Positions 1 to 9,078 of a stretch of DNA of 28,033 nucleotides are shown in pieces. Numbering within the stretch: the first letter of the stretch is position 1; every line of letters starts with the position of its first letter. The translations under genes were made by a program, and so were the position numbers. Source of the DNA: Gymnopus androsaceus JB14 (lineage: Eukaryota; Basidiomycota; Agaricomycetes; Agaricales; Omphalotaceae); NCBI GenBank assembly GCA_009733575.1, contig ML769483.1, positions 1-28,033 on the forward strand, read 5' to 3'. A model generated the notes under the pieces. It saw only the letters and a program-made list of their open reading frames with translations. It ran no database searches and had not been told where the DNA came from.

Positions 1-732
1 TACATTCTTCTACAAGCAAATTTAATGAAAGAAAGGATTGTAAAGCAAGCTAAAAGATACATAAGTGGCCAAAAGTTATCTGGAACTTATCTGCAATTGC
101 AGCTTTTTGGAGGCTCTCAGTGGGTACCATTACATATAATATTTATACTATGTGTATTTCAGTGCTAGGAACTCCCCATATTATTTTTGTGATTTACCAG
201 CAATATTCTGGTCATTGGCAATGCATTAAGCTTTCGCGCATGTTATCTGCACATGCCGATAGCAGCCGTGGGAACCCAGAAATATCATCGGTCAGCTGAA
301 ATTTTGGCGCCTTTGGATCTGCCGGCCATCGGCTCCCCGGGTCTTGACCCAAAATAACGGGAAAGTTACAACATGACATCAAACTTTCAAGTGCCGTTCA
401 TGTGAGTTACACAATGAATGGGAGGCACCTGGTTTCCAGGTGCCTCATGGAATGCCCCCGGTGTATGTTTTTACTCGCCAATGGGAGACTGGTCATTATC
501 CCTAGTTCCGCGTGGTCTCAAGTCTAGATGCATGGTAGCATATGGATCTTGGTAGAACACTATGGCCTGGATAGAAATGCTCCTTGGTCCTTCCATGCTC
601 TAGAAGTAGCTACAGCAAGTGGGTTATGTGGCCGCGTTGGATTGTCGCAGTGATCTGCCTGGGTGCTTTCCAAAAAGTGTCAACTTTTGAGGGCACTGGT
701 CAGGGTACTTCCCCATCTCAGTCCACCTTGCT
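1..732. other. Gene-free stretch
   Basis: No open reading frame of useful length, no spliced gene model and no RNA gene is visible in this stretch. It contains one clean hairpin (listed separately). The part from about 240 to 360 is richer in G+C and CpG than its surroundings, but I cannot assign it. Confidence 0.5.
422..446. repeat. Perfect short inverted repeat (hairpin)
   Basis: Eleven-base arms (GAGGCACCTGG and its exact complement) are separated by TTT. There is no T-run after it on either strand and no adjacent gene, so a terminator role is not supported. It may be a relic of a mobile element. Confidence 0.6.
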
Positions 733-1142
733 TCATTTAAGAAATTTGAGTGTTGTGTAGACTCCTCGGTGAACTGATTGTGGAAGCAATGCATTGTTCA
801 AGACTTCGACCCCTTGGGTATATCCTTTGATGACCTAGCTTAGTATAGCTGGTATGTGGGCTTGTTTATCTGCCTTGGTCAGCAATTTGTAATCCAACAA
901 GCTTGCCTTGCTACACCATACTGCGCATAGGACGTCGATCAAGGTGCATTCACAAAGTTAAGTATGGTACCATTGCATGTACCATTACTCTGCAACCTCT
1001 TGGGTAAAATAGGTCCTTGGTAGATTTTAACTATCAGCTTGGGCTCACTATAGTTCTCTTATTGAACGTGTTTTGTTCCAAACAGAACCTAGGATTATTG
1101 GTTCTGCGCAGTTCTAGCCTTAGCCAAAAAATCAGTGTATCA
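733..1142 (-). repeat. LTR fragment, old copy of the family at 20513-21198
   Basis: About 410 bp align almost without gaps to 20788-21198. On the minus strand it begins TGATA, like the start of the complete copy. The copy lacks the roughly 275 bp that should follow on the low-coordinate side, including the TATA region, so it is a truncated LTR. No target duplication is visible. Of 18 CpG sites in the complete copy over this span, I count 13 as TpG or CpA here, indicating long decay by cytosine deamination. The family (Gypsy or Copia) cannot be told from the LTR alone. Confidence 0.8.
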
Positions 1143-1769
1143 CCATGATCATCCACTCCTCCTGCAGGCCATCTTACTGAGCAGGGGACACTGGATTAGG
1201 TTCTGGACATTGTGAAAATTGTAGAAGAACTATTGCAAAGCTGGAAGATTTGAGTTGATTTGTTATTGAACTGTATGGCACTAACTATTTGGCTGTTACT
1301 TATCACTAGGGTAGGCCAATTTGTGATGATCAAGACCAAGGGGGTGAAAAATTTAATTTTGTACCAGGGGTTGGAAATTTTTTTTCAGCCTTGGTGCTGG
1401 ACCCTCCCTCCCTTCATGTGATTTTTGGGTCATGTGATTACCAAATAAGGCAACTGTGAGACACCGATCACCAGTTCCCCTTACTGTGCTGGTCTTTGCC
1501 CTTTGTACATGCTCTACATAACCAATTAGCCTTTGTAAACTCTTCACCTCACTCTGGATGCCATATATGTCAAAATATATTAGTCAAGGTCAAGAACTGT
1601 AAGCACTCATGAAATGACCTAAAAAGGCAATAAAAAGGTATATGCTCACTCTACACAATGTAGCTGGTCTAAATATACTTTTCAGGGATTCTTGGGCTTA
1701 TTTGACTCATTTGGACATCACAAAAATGAATTTTGAAGGTCAGTCAAAAAATATTTTTCAGGCCTTGCA
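1143..1769. other. Gene-free stretch with weak inverted ends of a possible MITE
   Basis: No convincing gene is present. The segment from about 1328 to 1370 and the reverse complement of 1781-1830 share a GTACC-AGGGG block, an AAATT block and an AAGGGGGT block in the same order. A short direct similarity (CCTTG..TGGACCC) also lies at about 1400 and 1760. This could be the two ends of a decayed non-autonomous element of about 500 bp, but the matches are short. Confidence 0.25.
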
Positions 1770-3008
1770 ATGGACCCACCCTACCTACCCCCGGTACGGA
1801 ATTTCCCAACCCAGACCCCCTTGATTAAGACTAAGGATGTAAGAAATATATATTCTACAGGGGATGCACCAGAGAAATCCACTGTGATCTGGAGTATCCA
1901 AGATGTTCAGGGAGCTCGTGGAAATGTGTTCCCACCTGTAAGTAGTTTTTACTTGCTCTTATTAATAATTGTATTAAAGAATTTTAGGAAACTCTAGGTA
2001 GTTTGAAATGGCCCATCTCACTTATGGAGGATGCTGTAGTTATCATCTAACAAAGAACAGCTCATTAAGTGGTCAAGATCAGAAGGAGAGAGAGTCCTAT
2101 CAATTCCAAATTTGTTTAGGGATGAATGCTTTGATTATGATATTCTTCCGGGAGATTACTCACTTTCAGAAACTGCTTGTATTATTCTGGGGCATAAAAT
2201 GCAACAGGCCCCTACACAAAGTATCATTGGTGGGTTAATGCCTAGCATTGATGTTGCTCAAGTGCTTCTTGATCTGGTGGTTGTAAGGGTTTATCTTAAT
2301 AGGACTCCTGAGGATGACATTGAGATATACCATCTGGCACACAAATATAAACCTTCAGAAAGTAATGAAAGTTGTTTATCCTTGGCCTCTCTGGGATATT
2401 TGAAAAGACATTTTTCTGTGCCTGAAAGTACTCTAGCAGCTTCTCAATCTTCAAGAGACACGCGTTTTCCTCCAGTTTACATTGGCCATTCTTTATATGG
2501 GGGATTGAAACTAGTTACCAATCCTCAGCATAATATCAGAATTTTTCATGATGGAAATCAGGCCATTACTGCACATAATGCAGATAGATCATCATACAGC
2601 TGGGGAGTTTCAAAAATTGCCAACAATATGTGCACTCCTCAAGGGCAGATCATATATTCACCACTAATAGACCCCCCTCCTTTGCTTCCAAAGTCAATAA
2701 AGTTGACTAAATCAATGGATGTTGACTCCACCCCTTCCAAGCCATATAACCTCCGAAGTAATCCTAAACCTAGCAGACTCCGAGTTGCTCCAAAGATTTA
2801 GAAATGTACAAGAGAGGACTCCTGGGATGACCCAGAGTTTGTTTCTAACATGAAAAGAAGTTGCAAAATGGTATCACAAGAGGCGTTGGAAATTTTCAAT
2901 GATCTGGAGGATAATGAGCCTGAGATAAAGAATACTCATGAACATGGTCAAAGTGGAGGCAGAGTCAGAGGGAGATGCAGAGGAGGCAATCGCCAAATAC
3001 AGAAATGA
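1770..3008 (+). pseudogene. Uncharacterised RG-rich protein gene, decayed
   Basis: I do not recognise the family. The best open segment is 2112-2801, and its frame stays open upstream to about 2040 (starting near residues SNKEQLIKWSRS). A plausible 5' exon ends at 1938 before a GTAAGT donor, with an acceptor TTTTAG near 1985; the exon after that acceptor ends at a stop in a different frame, so one indel is likely. At 2799-2801 an in-frame TAG follows VAPKI, yet the same frame stays open for 68 more codons to TGA at 3006-3008. That extension ends in an arginine/glycine-rich tail (SGGRVRGRCRGGNRQ), resembling RGG-type RNA-binding tails or the basic end of a retrotransposon Gag. The region before the TAG also holds a basic YNLRSNPKPSR stretch. 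Either the true C-terminus is the TAG, or the gene is nonsense-mutated. No metal-binding or catalytic motif is visible. Confidence 0.4.
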
Positions 3009-3464
3009 TTATATAACATGCTATTGAACCTGTAGCAGATATCTGAGAATAGTTCCATCATAGGGTATATGAGTAGTATCATGTAGATATTGAATAGTGT
3101 ACATACACATTTTAGCAATACGACCCACCTTTCACAGTTGATTTGTAGATATAATCAATGATCATAATACAGTGCTTAAAATACGGATATTAATGATGCC
3201 AATTAAATGCTTGTGGCCCAAGATGTTGGACATTATTACCTACATGCATGAGGTATCAGCAAGTAAGGTACTTAAGCCGCACACTATCATAAGTCATGGA
3301 TTGTATATACCAGACCTTTCATGTTCGGTGTTTCTATTTATTTCATACACAAAGTAGTCTAAAATGAACTTATTCAGCACATGCAGATGTCCCTTGATTT
3401 TTAGGGTGCACTCAGAATATTGTTTCAGATTTTGCATTGCATGATATTGGCACAGTATATAGTC
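3009..3464. other. Intergenic, no feature seen
   Basis: This is AT-rich sequence between the RG-rich gene and the hAT end. Only short chance reading frames occur, with no repeat, RNA gene or clear promoter element. Confidence 0.5.
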
Positions 3465-3690
3465 TTACCGGTAACCAGAGCTTGGTACGAGTACTACTCG
3501 TGAGTTACCTGTACCTGTACCTGCGGGTAACAACACTTCCAAAACCCATACCTGTATCCGTGCAAACCTGCTCTCAAAGATACCTTTTACCCATGGGTAC
3601 TTAAAACACAGATACCTGCAGGTACCACAGGTACCTGTGCACTTAGGATACCTGCGGGTTACCTGCAGGTATTCACAAAAAAGTATGAAA
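3465..3690. repeat. GGTACC/TACCTGCGGGTA-rich subterminal repeats, end of hAT element
   Basis: Many variants of TACCTG, GGTACC and CCTGCGGGTA lie in both orientations over about 220 bp, just beyond the 3' end of the hAT transposase pseudogene. Clusters of short degenerate motifs in both orientations next to the terminal inverted repeat are typical of hAT elements, where transposase binds them. The exact terminus, perhaps near the ACCGGTAACC at 3468, cannot be fixed because the opposite end of the element is missing. Reading frames through this segment are by-products of the repeats. Confidence 0.6.
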
Positions 3691-3753
3691 TTCAACTGAT
3701 ATTAGTAAAAGAAACTATAAGTAAAACTATAGTAAGTCAAACAATCAATTAAG

Positions 3754-5815
3754 TCACTCAATAACAATAGTAGCATCGGAATCAGTCCTACCCAAGTCCT
3801 TCTTGCGCAACGACTTGTCATTGAACATCTTTATGAGTTCCTTTTCTGGAACAAGACCCTCAACCTCTCGCCATGAAGAAAGCACCGTTCCAGCACAAAC
3901 ACTAGCACCTTTGAGACTGTAACGGTGAGGGGTGAACATCAAGCCACCGCGCGAGAACCCACATTCCATTTCTGTAGATGCTGCTAGAATACATGATAAG
4001 CCAGTGTTTTTCCAAGAATAAATAACATGCATACCAGGGCATGACAACAAATCAATGGCCATTCTTGCAAGTGCAGGATTCACCATTGAAGCCTTCGACT
4101 CAAGCTGAGTTGTTCACCACTCAACAGGGTCTTCACAATTCATAATACCCGAGGACATCCAGTCCTCCAAAGGATCTGATGCAGCACCAGTCTCAAGTGG
4201 AGCATCCAGTTCCGTGAACATGTCATCATAATCAATCTGAAAATACATGAGTAAAATTGAATCAAATGCAACTATAATAATGAAGACTAGCCTCTTTTGC
4301 TGGAGCTGTAGGCTCTACTTCTGGTTTGTACAAAGTGTCCCAATGTTCATGCAACAGACGCTTTGCTTCCTCTTTCCATTTGGGTAGCCAACCTTCCTTA
4401 TTAAAATAGGTGAGCTTATGTTTCAGATGCATAACTGATGATTTTATTATTATTAACAACAAATGGATAAGATAAAAACTCACTCATTTCAAGACAATAC
4501 ATGAGAGAGTCATCTGTCTTCGCATAATACTTATCAACAACAACTAGTCCTCTAGCAGCTGCCATATGGATCACAGGAAGGTGTGCAGCCATTCAAATGA
4601 CCTTTTCAGGATTCCTTGTTGCAATATCAAGTGCGGGGATGAACTCATGCAAGAGCAGACATGACTCATCGTCAAAACACTTGGTGAGAATGAGAAAGGC
4701 TATCATAGAACAATAAGTGAATATATGCAGAAAGATGAATGGGAAACTCACTCATAAGACATCCTCCAGACCAACCAGGACTTTCCACTCCTCCGCACTG
4801 AGTTTAGTAAGACCCTTATGGTCATCAGCTAACGTGCCAAGTGACCCACACAGTGCAATCATTGACGGCAGCATAACAGCATGGGTATTCCACCATGTAG
4901 CCACAGGACGTTTAATAGTCTTGTATTTGACTTCCATATTGTTGCATATCTCTTCCAGAGCAATGTGGAGGGATTTTGAGTAATGAATTTGTTTTGCCAG
5001 CTTGCTAGCCTAGTAGAAAAGGTTAAATTGAATCAAATAAATAAAATTTAGAAGGTACTTAATTTACGCATAGCACGCTGCGCAATAGCCCATTGGCTCT
5101 CCGGGACCCCTCCAACTTTATGCATGTTCTCATCAGAAATCTCCAACATCTCAAGGTACTGCTCATCCTCCTGATCACGAGTTTCATCAATTAACAGCTT
5201 GTCTTTGTCCTCAACCTCATCCTCCTCAACTTCCTTCAACTCTTCATCTGCACATGGCTCGTCCTCATCATCACTCTCATCCTCTTCAATCTCGATTGTT
5301 TTTTTGCCTACTTTCTTCTTTGTTTTGAAAAGGAAAAAAATTGCCTAGATAAATTGTGTTAAGCAATGTCTCGCCAGCAGAGGAAATACCAACTCACGCC
5401 TACAATAAGATTGAAAACATGGCATGCACAGCACCCGCGACTTCCAGGGCCAGCAGGGCAGCCAACAAGTTTCTGCCCCAAGAAGTAAATCATTGAGTCA
5501 TTGTTTGAGGCATTATCACTGATCAGTCCAAAAATCTGTAGGACACAGGGTATTGAGCAAATAAAACTATAATCATGAACCAATCTTACCTTCCTCTCAA
5601 TACCAAAAGCCTTAACGGCTTGGAACATCTCCTCTGCGAGGTATTTGCCAGTATGGCTGTGACAAAGTCTTTAAAACATTCCAAAAGCATTCAGTTAAAG
5701 TTTAGTAAACTCAAGAGGTTAATGCACTCAATAAAGTCCAAAATAAATGAGAGAAGTTTCCCATCTTTGACTAGGTGCACAGTGATGCCTAGGAACAATA
5801 AGACATTCCGTGCCA
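3754..5815 (-). pseudogene. hAT superfamily transposase, multi-exon pseudogene
   Basis: In transcript order (high to low coordinates): a GITVHLVKDGKL segment (about 5788 downward) and LDFI; an intron with donor GTGCAT; HTGKYLAEEMFQAV and GIERK; a 54-nt intron; then GLISDNASNND (5540-5480), the hallmark hAT Asp-Asn-Ala motif, followed by CCACHVFNLIV. Further down come an acidic linker, a TWWN segment (about 4890), and YFNKEGWLPKW. The C-terminal dimerisation domain (hATC) lies at 4095-3760, with LARMAIDLLS and, after a 52-nt intron near 4016-4067, ECGFSRGG and VLSSWREVEGLVPE. The gene is dead: TGA replaces an expected Trp codon at 4114-4116 (G-to-A on the coding strand) and another TGA lies at 4593-4595. 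Its 5' part is lost or displaced by the array module at 5820. Identification as hAT is firm from the DNASNN and hATC motifs; the exact exon edges are not. Confidence 0.85.
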
Positions 5816-5819
5816 CTTC

Positions 5820-5922
5820 AGTCTCCTACTGAAAAGCACCTTGTTAGGCTCAACTTTTGACCCAATAGTTGGCCCTAAGATGGGTGAAATCCCTGGGATC
5901 ACCCAAGTGTCTGGGGTCCTGG
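5820..5922 (-). repeat. Conserved module, copy A (same as 27895-28033)
   Basis: Read on the minus strand this begins AGGACCCC, then ACTTGGG, ATCCCAG, TTAGGGCCAAC, AGCCTAA, GGT, and ends GTAGG-GACT. The same blocks occur in the same order at 27895-28033 on the plus strand, with about 35 bp more between ATCCCAG and TTAGGGCCAAC. In both copies the module lies directly downstream of a 25-bp-period array. It abuts the broken 5' side of the hAT gene, so it may be an insertion there. No protein or RNA gene is evident in it. Confidence 0.75.
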
Positions 5923-6173
5923 CATGGGATATCCACAGTAGGCTAGTAATTGGATATCCCACCCACCTGAGTATGTGGGATTCCCAGGTAACAACGTAAC
6001 TGGATATCCCATCCACCTGAGTATGTGGGTTTTGTAGCTGGATATCCTGTCCACCTGAGTATGTGGGATTCCCATGTAACAGGGTAGCTGGATATCCCAT
6101 CCACCTGAGTATATGGGATTCCCAGGTAACAGAGTAGCTGGATATCCCACTCAACTGAGTATGTGGGATTCCA
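5923..6173 (-). repeat. Minisatellite array, 25-bp period, palindromic core (array A)
   Basis: About ten units of 25 bp (a few 18-26) alternate between two types, so the visible repeat is about 50 bp. Read on the minus strand each unit opens with a near-palindromic core, TGGGAATCCCA in one type and TGGGATATCC in the other, followed by CATACTCAGGTGGA or AGCTACCCTGTTACC-like tails. Reading frames through the array stay open only because the units lack stop codons; they are not genes. Array B at 27547 has the same period and core. Confidence 0.85.
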
Positions 6174-6452
6174 TTCCAGACTACCACAATTTACATCATG
6201 TTAGATAGGCCGAAGTGCAACAATCCAGTATCTAATATGAAGTACTGTACCATTTCAATCGATTCGGCAGGCCCTTGTGACCATGACTGACCTGACGAAA
6301 TTTTGGATTCGGCACTATGCAGCTCTGCCGTGTGACCCTAGCAAATTTTCGGCATTTTAGAACCAAAATTTGGGTTTTTTGAGTTTCGTCTGATTCTGAC
6401 GCGATCTCACAGCTCAAGTTTCTCAAAGGGGAATAAGAATATATTGAATATG
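6174..6452. other. Intergenic, no feature seen
   Basis: Short stretch between array A and the Tc1/mariner MITE. A 64-codon minus-strand frame crosses it but has no recognisable motif and no intron signals. Confidence 0.45.
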
Positions 6453-6454
6453 TA

Positions 6455-6720
6455 CAGTGATGGCCAGATCAAATTCACACCCCCCGGATTACGTCACCGG
6501 CGCTTAAGCCCTACTTGTAGCAATGTCCGAACAGAAAAAAAGCTTTTAGGTTTTCTACAGGGCTACCTCCTGTTAGAATGACCCCTACCAAGCATACGCC
6601 ATTCTTATATACCACAATGTCCAAAAAAAAACAACATGTTTTCGGGGATAGAAGACTTAAGTGCTGGTGACATAACTGGTTTCCAAATCCAGGGGTGTGG
6701 ATTTGATCTGGCTGTCACTG
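6455..6720. mobile_element. Tc1/mariner-type MITE
   Basis: A 266-bp element has long terminal inverted repeats beginning CAGTGATGGCCAGATC on the left and CAGTGACAGCCAGATC on the right, similar for about 60 bp (AAATYCACACCCC, then a GTCACC-GC-CTTAAG block). It is flanked by TA at 6453-6454 and 6721-6722, the duplication expected of the Tc1/mariner superfamily. It has no coding capacity, so it would have been moved by a transposase supplied in trans. Left and right arms differ by several substitutions and a short gap, so it is not a very recent insertion. Confidence 0.85.
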
Positions 6721-6722
6721 TA

Positions 6723-7187
6723 ACTATAAACATATAGATTACTGTTAACGTGCGTTGGGCAAAAGGCATGCTAGGAATATTAATTCCAAAATGAAGAGAG
6801 TGGAATTAATTATCTGAACCTGGGGGTGCGGAGGATACAGAAACCAATTACCTGTGCAAAGAAGCCACAGGTGCGTCGGGATCTGTTGACGACACACCCA
6901 CAGGGGCAAAAGCCCAAGACTGTGGTGATTGAGAATACAAGTCATCGAGTATGTGATTTTATTGCTTGTGCAGGTGTTTGTAAGGTAGCAATGTGTTCAT
7001 CTCCATGGCATGAGGAGGGTGTGGGATAGTGAGAGAAGTTTGGAAAGGAGGGGTAGGCATAGAGTAAGATGTAATATTGGTAGAATGGGAGGGGGAGGGT
7101 GATAGTTGCATATGTGTAGGGAATATGTTGTATCGGAGACGTAACTAGTTTGAGAGACGTATGGTGAAGGGAAGGAAGGATAATGTA
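6723..7187. other. Intergenic, partly purine-rich
   Basis: This is the 3' side of the minus-strand recombinase. From about 7010 to 7200 the plus strand is strongly purine-rich (GGGAGG, GAAGGAAGG runs), giving a pyrimidine-rich downstream region for the recombinase transcript. Frames crossing it (6745-7029) have no recognisable domain. Confidence 0.4.
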
Positions 7188-8362
7188 TTAGTAGGGAGCA
7201 TAGTGACGTTGGGTCCTTGAGTCCTGCAAACAATTTGTATATGAGAGTTGTGTGTGATGACAGTGAAGATGGATGGAGGCCAGGGAGTCTAGGTCTCTCC
7301 AATACTTGAGAAAGGTGTCCGACTTCCAGTGACCAAGCATTTTGACAATGTCAGGTGGGATCCCTTGAACTAAGTAGTGGGTTGTACTGCCAATGCGGAA
7401 GCAGTGGCTGGTCATGTGAGGGATGTTGTGTCTGGACCATATCGCATTGCACGGTTTTAGAAAAACAGCTTTCGAAAGGACTTTGAGCTTGTCGTTCTCA
7501 TCCCGATACACTACAAGAGGGTCATCCGGGCCCAATCTGTTTACCTGTATGTATTCCCGCCAAGCTCTCGTGGGGCTGGTATGGCCGGGCTGAGGGGAGT
7601 AGACAACTTCCTCACCTCTTGACTGCTTTGTCTTAGTCTTTGGGAGCCTGAGCCTTCTATCACTGTTCTTGTTGGGAGCTTTCAGGTCCTTGACTGTGGG
7701 GAGGTGGGAGGGATTGAAATCTGCAGGGTCGAATGACTGGAGAAGGATCTCACTGCCTCTGAGTTGACCGTAAAAGCATCCTGGACGGACCACTGCCATG
7801 GCATGGTTTAGACCACATGAGCCCGATAGGTCCAACTCATCGAATAGGGTGCTGAGGTGTTCTTTTTTCATAGGAGGTCTCTGGTCGTGGAATGAGGAGG
7901 CAGGAGTTTTGCGTTCAACACCATTGAGGACATTCCGTAAGTTGTTACCCCCTTCCCATGCAAGACGTCTCTTCTGGACCCAGCCCTTGACCGCTGAGAC
8001 CTTGGCTTTAGCAGTCCCACCAGCTAGTTTCCCAGCAAAGGATGCAGCAAAGTTATAGAGTGTGGCCTCAGAGGGAGGGAGCACGTCCTCTTCGGTTAGA
8101 CCTTGCTCAGCTGCCCAGACCAGAAACTCAGCCGTATACTGTAGCTTCCTCTGTCTGGTCTTGTCTGAGATGCTGCATCCATCATGTTTCTTGCATTCTG
8201 GTCAAGCGTGGTAATTGGATTGGCTGGGAGAACATTCTTGTTTTCATCAAAGTGAACTCGGCAAGGAGGCGTGATTCGAGGATTGTTCTGGTCGTTATCG
8301 GGGATGAATTTGGACTGGAAAGGTGGCATTGTGTGGTGAGTATTGAGTGTGATGGAAAACAA
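7188..8362 (-). CDS. Tyrosine recombinase (phage-integrase fold), N-terminus frameshifted
   Basis: The 298-codon frame 8084-7188 carries a full tyrosine-recombinase catalytic set. Counting from its first Met, Arg109 is in QLRGSEIL (box I), a lysine-rich PKTKTK hairpin is at 149-154, His227 and Arg230 form the HCFR box, His252 is in MLGHWKSD and Tyr261 in LKYWR. Such enzymes break and rejoin DNA through a phosphotyrosine; in fungi they occur in Crypton DNA transposons and in DIRS/Ngaro retrotransposons, and as orphan genes in mushrooms. The N-terminal part lies in other frames upstream: LQYTAEFLVWAAEQGL (about 8140-8095) joins the main frame, and DNDQNNPRITPPCR lies at 8310-8265, separated by a one-base shift near 8165. 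That may be a mutation or a very short intron. No reverse transcriptase or GCR1-like domain is nearby, so the element class is undecided. The start codon is uncertain (Met near 8329 is plausible). It is divergent from the following plus-strand transposase. Confidence 0.75.
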
Positions 8363-8704
8363 GAATCAACTGTGTCACTTTCAGGTGGTGGTTTAGAAGA
8401 GAGAGAGTCACAGTCTGTGACCGTTACCTGTCTTGGTCATCCTTAGGTGATCTAGGGTTCCTGCTCTCAATCGGTAGCATTTGTAGCCCGTAAATATGTG
8501 TATTAGGTAGTACACGTTCACGGCTCCATTTGGAATTAATCTGACCGCGGGGTTTTGGTATCAAACTACAATCATTTTTCCGGACTTAATCCGCTCTTTG
8601 GCCAATTTCAAAGCAAAAACTTGAAACCGTGTTGATTTCGCAATGGCAAACCTGATTACATCCAAGTTCCTTATCATATCAGTTTGAATCTGGTATGAAA
8701 GCAC
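8363..8704. other. Intergenic between divergent genes
   Basis: Region between the minus-strand recombinase and plus-strand coding remnants. I see no clear TATA box, repeat or CACTA-type terminus. A small palindromic patch (GTGTATTAGGTAGTACAC) lies near 8500. Confidence 0.35.
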
Positions 8705-9078
8705 GAACTGGAACCAAAATTGTTTTGCCCAGATTCAATCCAATTTGAGTGCCATAGCCCCTATTGTACACGCTCTTGATAACATCCAGATGTCATTGAC
8801 TAATACTTTTGTCAATCCTGGCGGTAAGCTCTCATATGGAATACCAAAATGTATCAACCTCAAATTGCTTTACACAGTATGAAGACCCGGCACAGGCGAG
8901 AACCAAAATCATTGGCAATGTCTTGCTTGCGACGATGGCAGATGGCATCCCACCTATAATGCAAAGAGGCATGAAGGAACTCAATCTCATATCATGCAAC
9001 TTAGGCATTGGCAACAAAGCGCCAACTGGGTTGCTCCGAACCCTCTGGAATCAAATCCCAGAGTCAACTCATTGGTAA
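8705..9078 (+). other. Coding remnant of unknown family
   Basis: Two open segments flank a possible 50-nt intron (donor GTAAGC near 8823, acceptor CACAG near 8877). The first reads QIQSNLSAIAPIVHALDN in one frame. The second reads YEDPAQARTKIIGNVLLATM and continues through IPPIMQRGMKEL to a stop at 9076-9078. The composition looks protein-like, but the frames do not join cleanly across the intron, so at least one base is lost or gained. It overlaps the start of the transposase frame and may be its N-terminal part or an unrelated gene into which the transposon inserted. I do not recognise a domain. Confidence 0.3.

Noticed and set aside
422..446. Intrinsic transcription terminator
   Set aside because: The hairpin has no T-run and the genome is eukaryotic.
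3465..3695. Minus-strand 76-residue Cys/Thr/Gly-rich frame
   Set aside because: It is created by the GGTACC/CCTGCGGG subterminal repeats of the hAT end.
5789..6187. Minus-strand frames of 132 and 83 residues with repeated WESHILRWMGYP-like motifs
   Set aside because: By-product of array A for the same reason.
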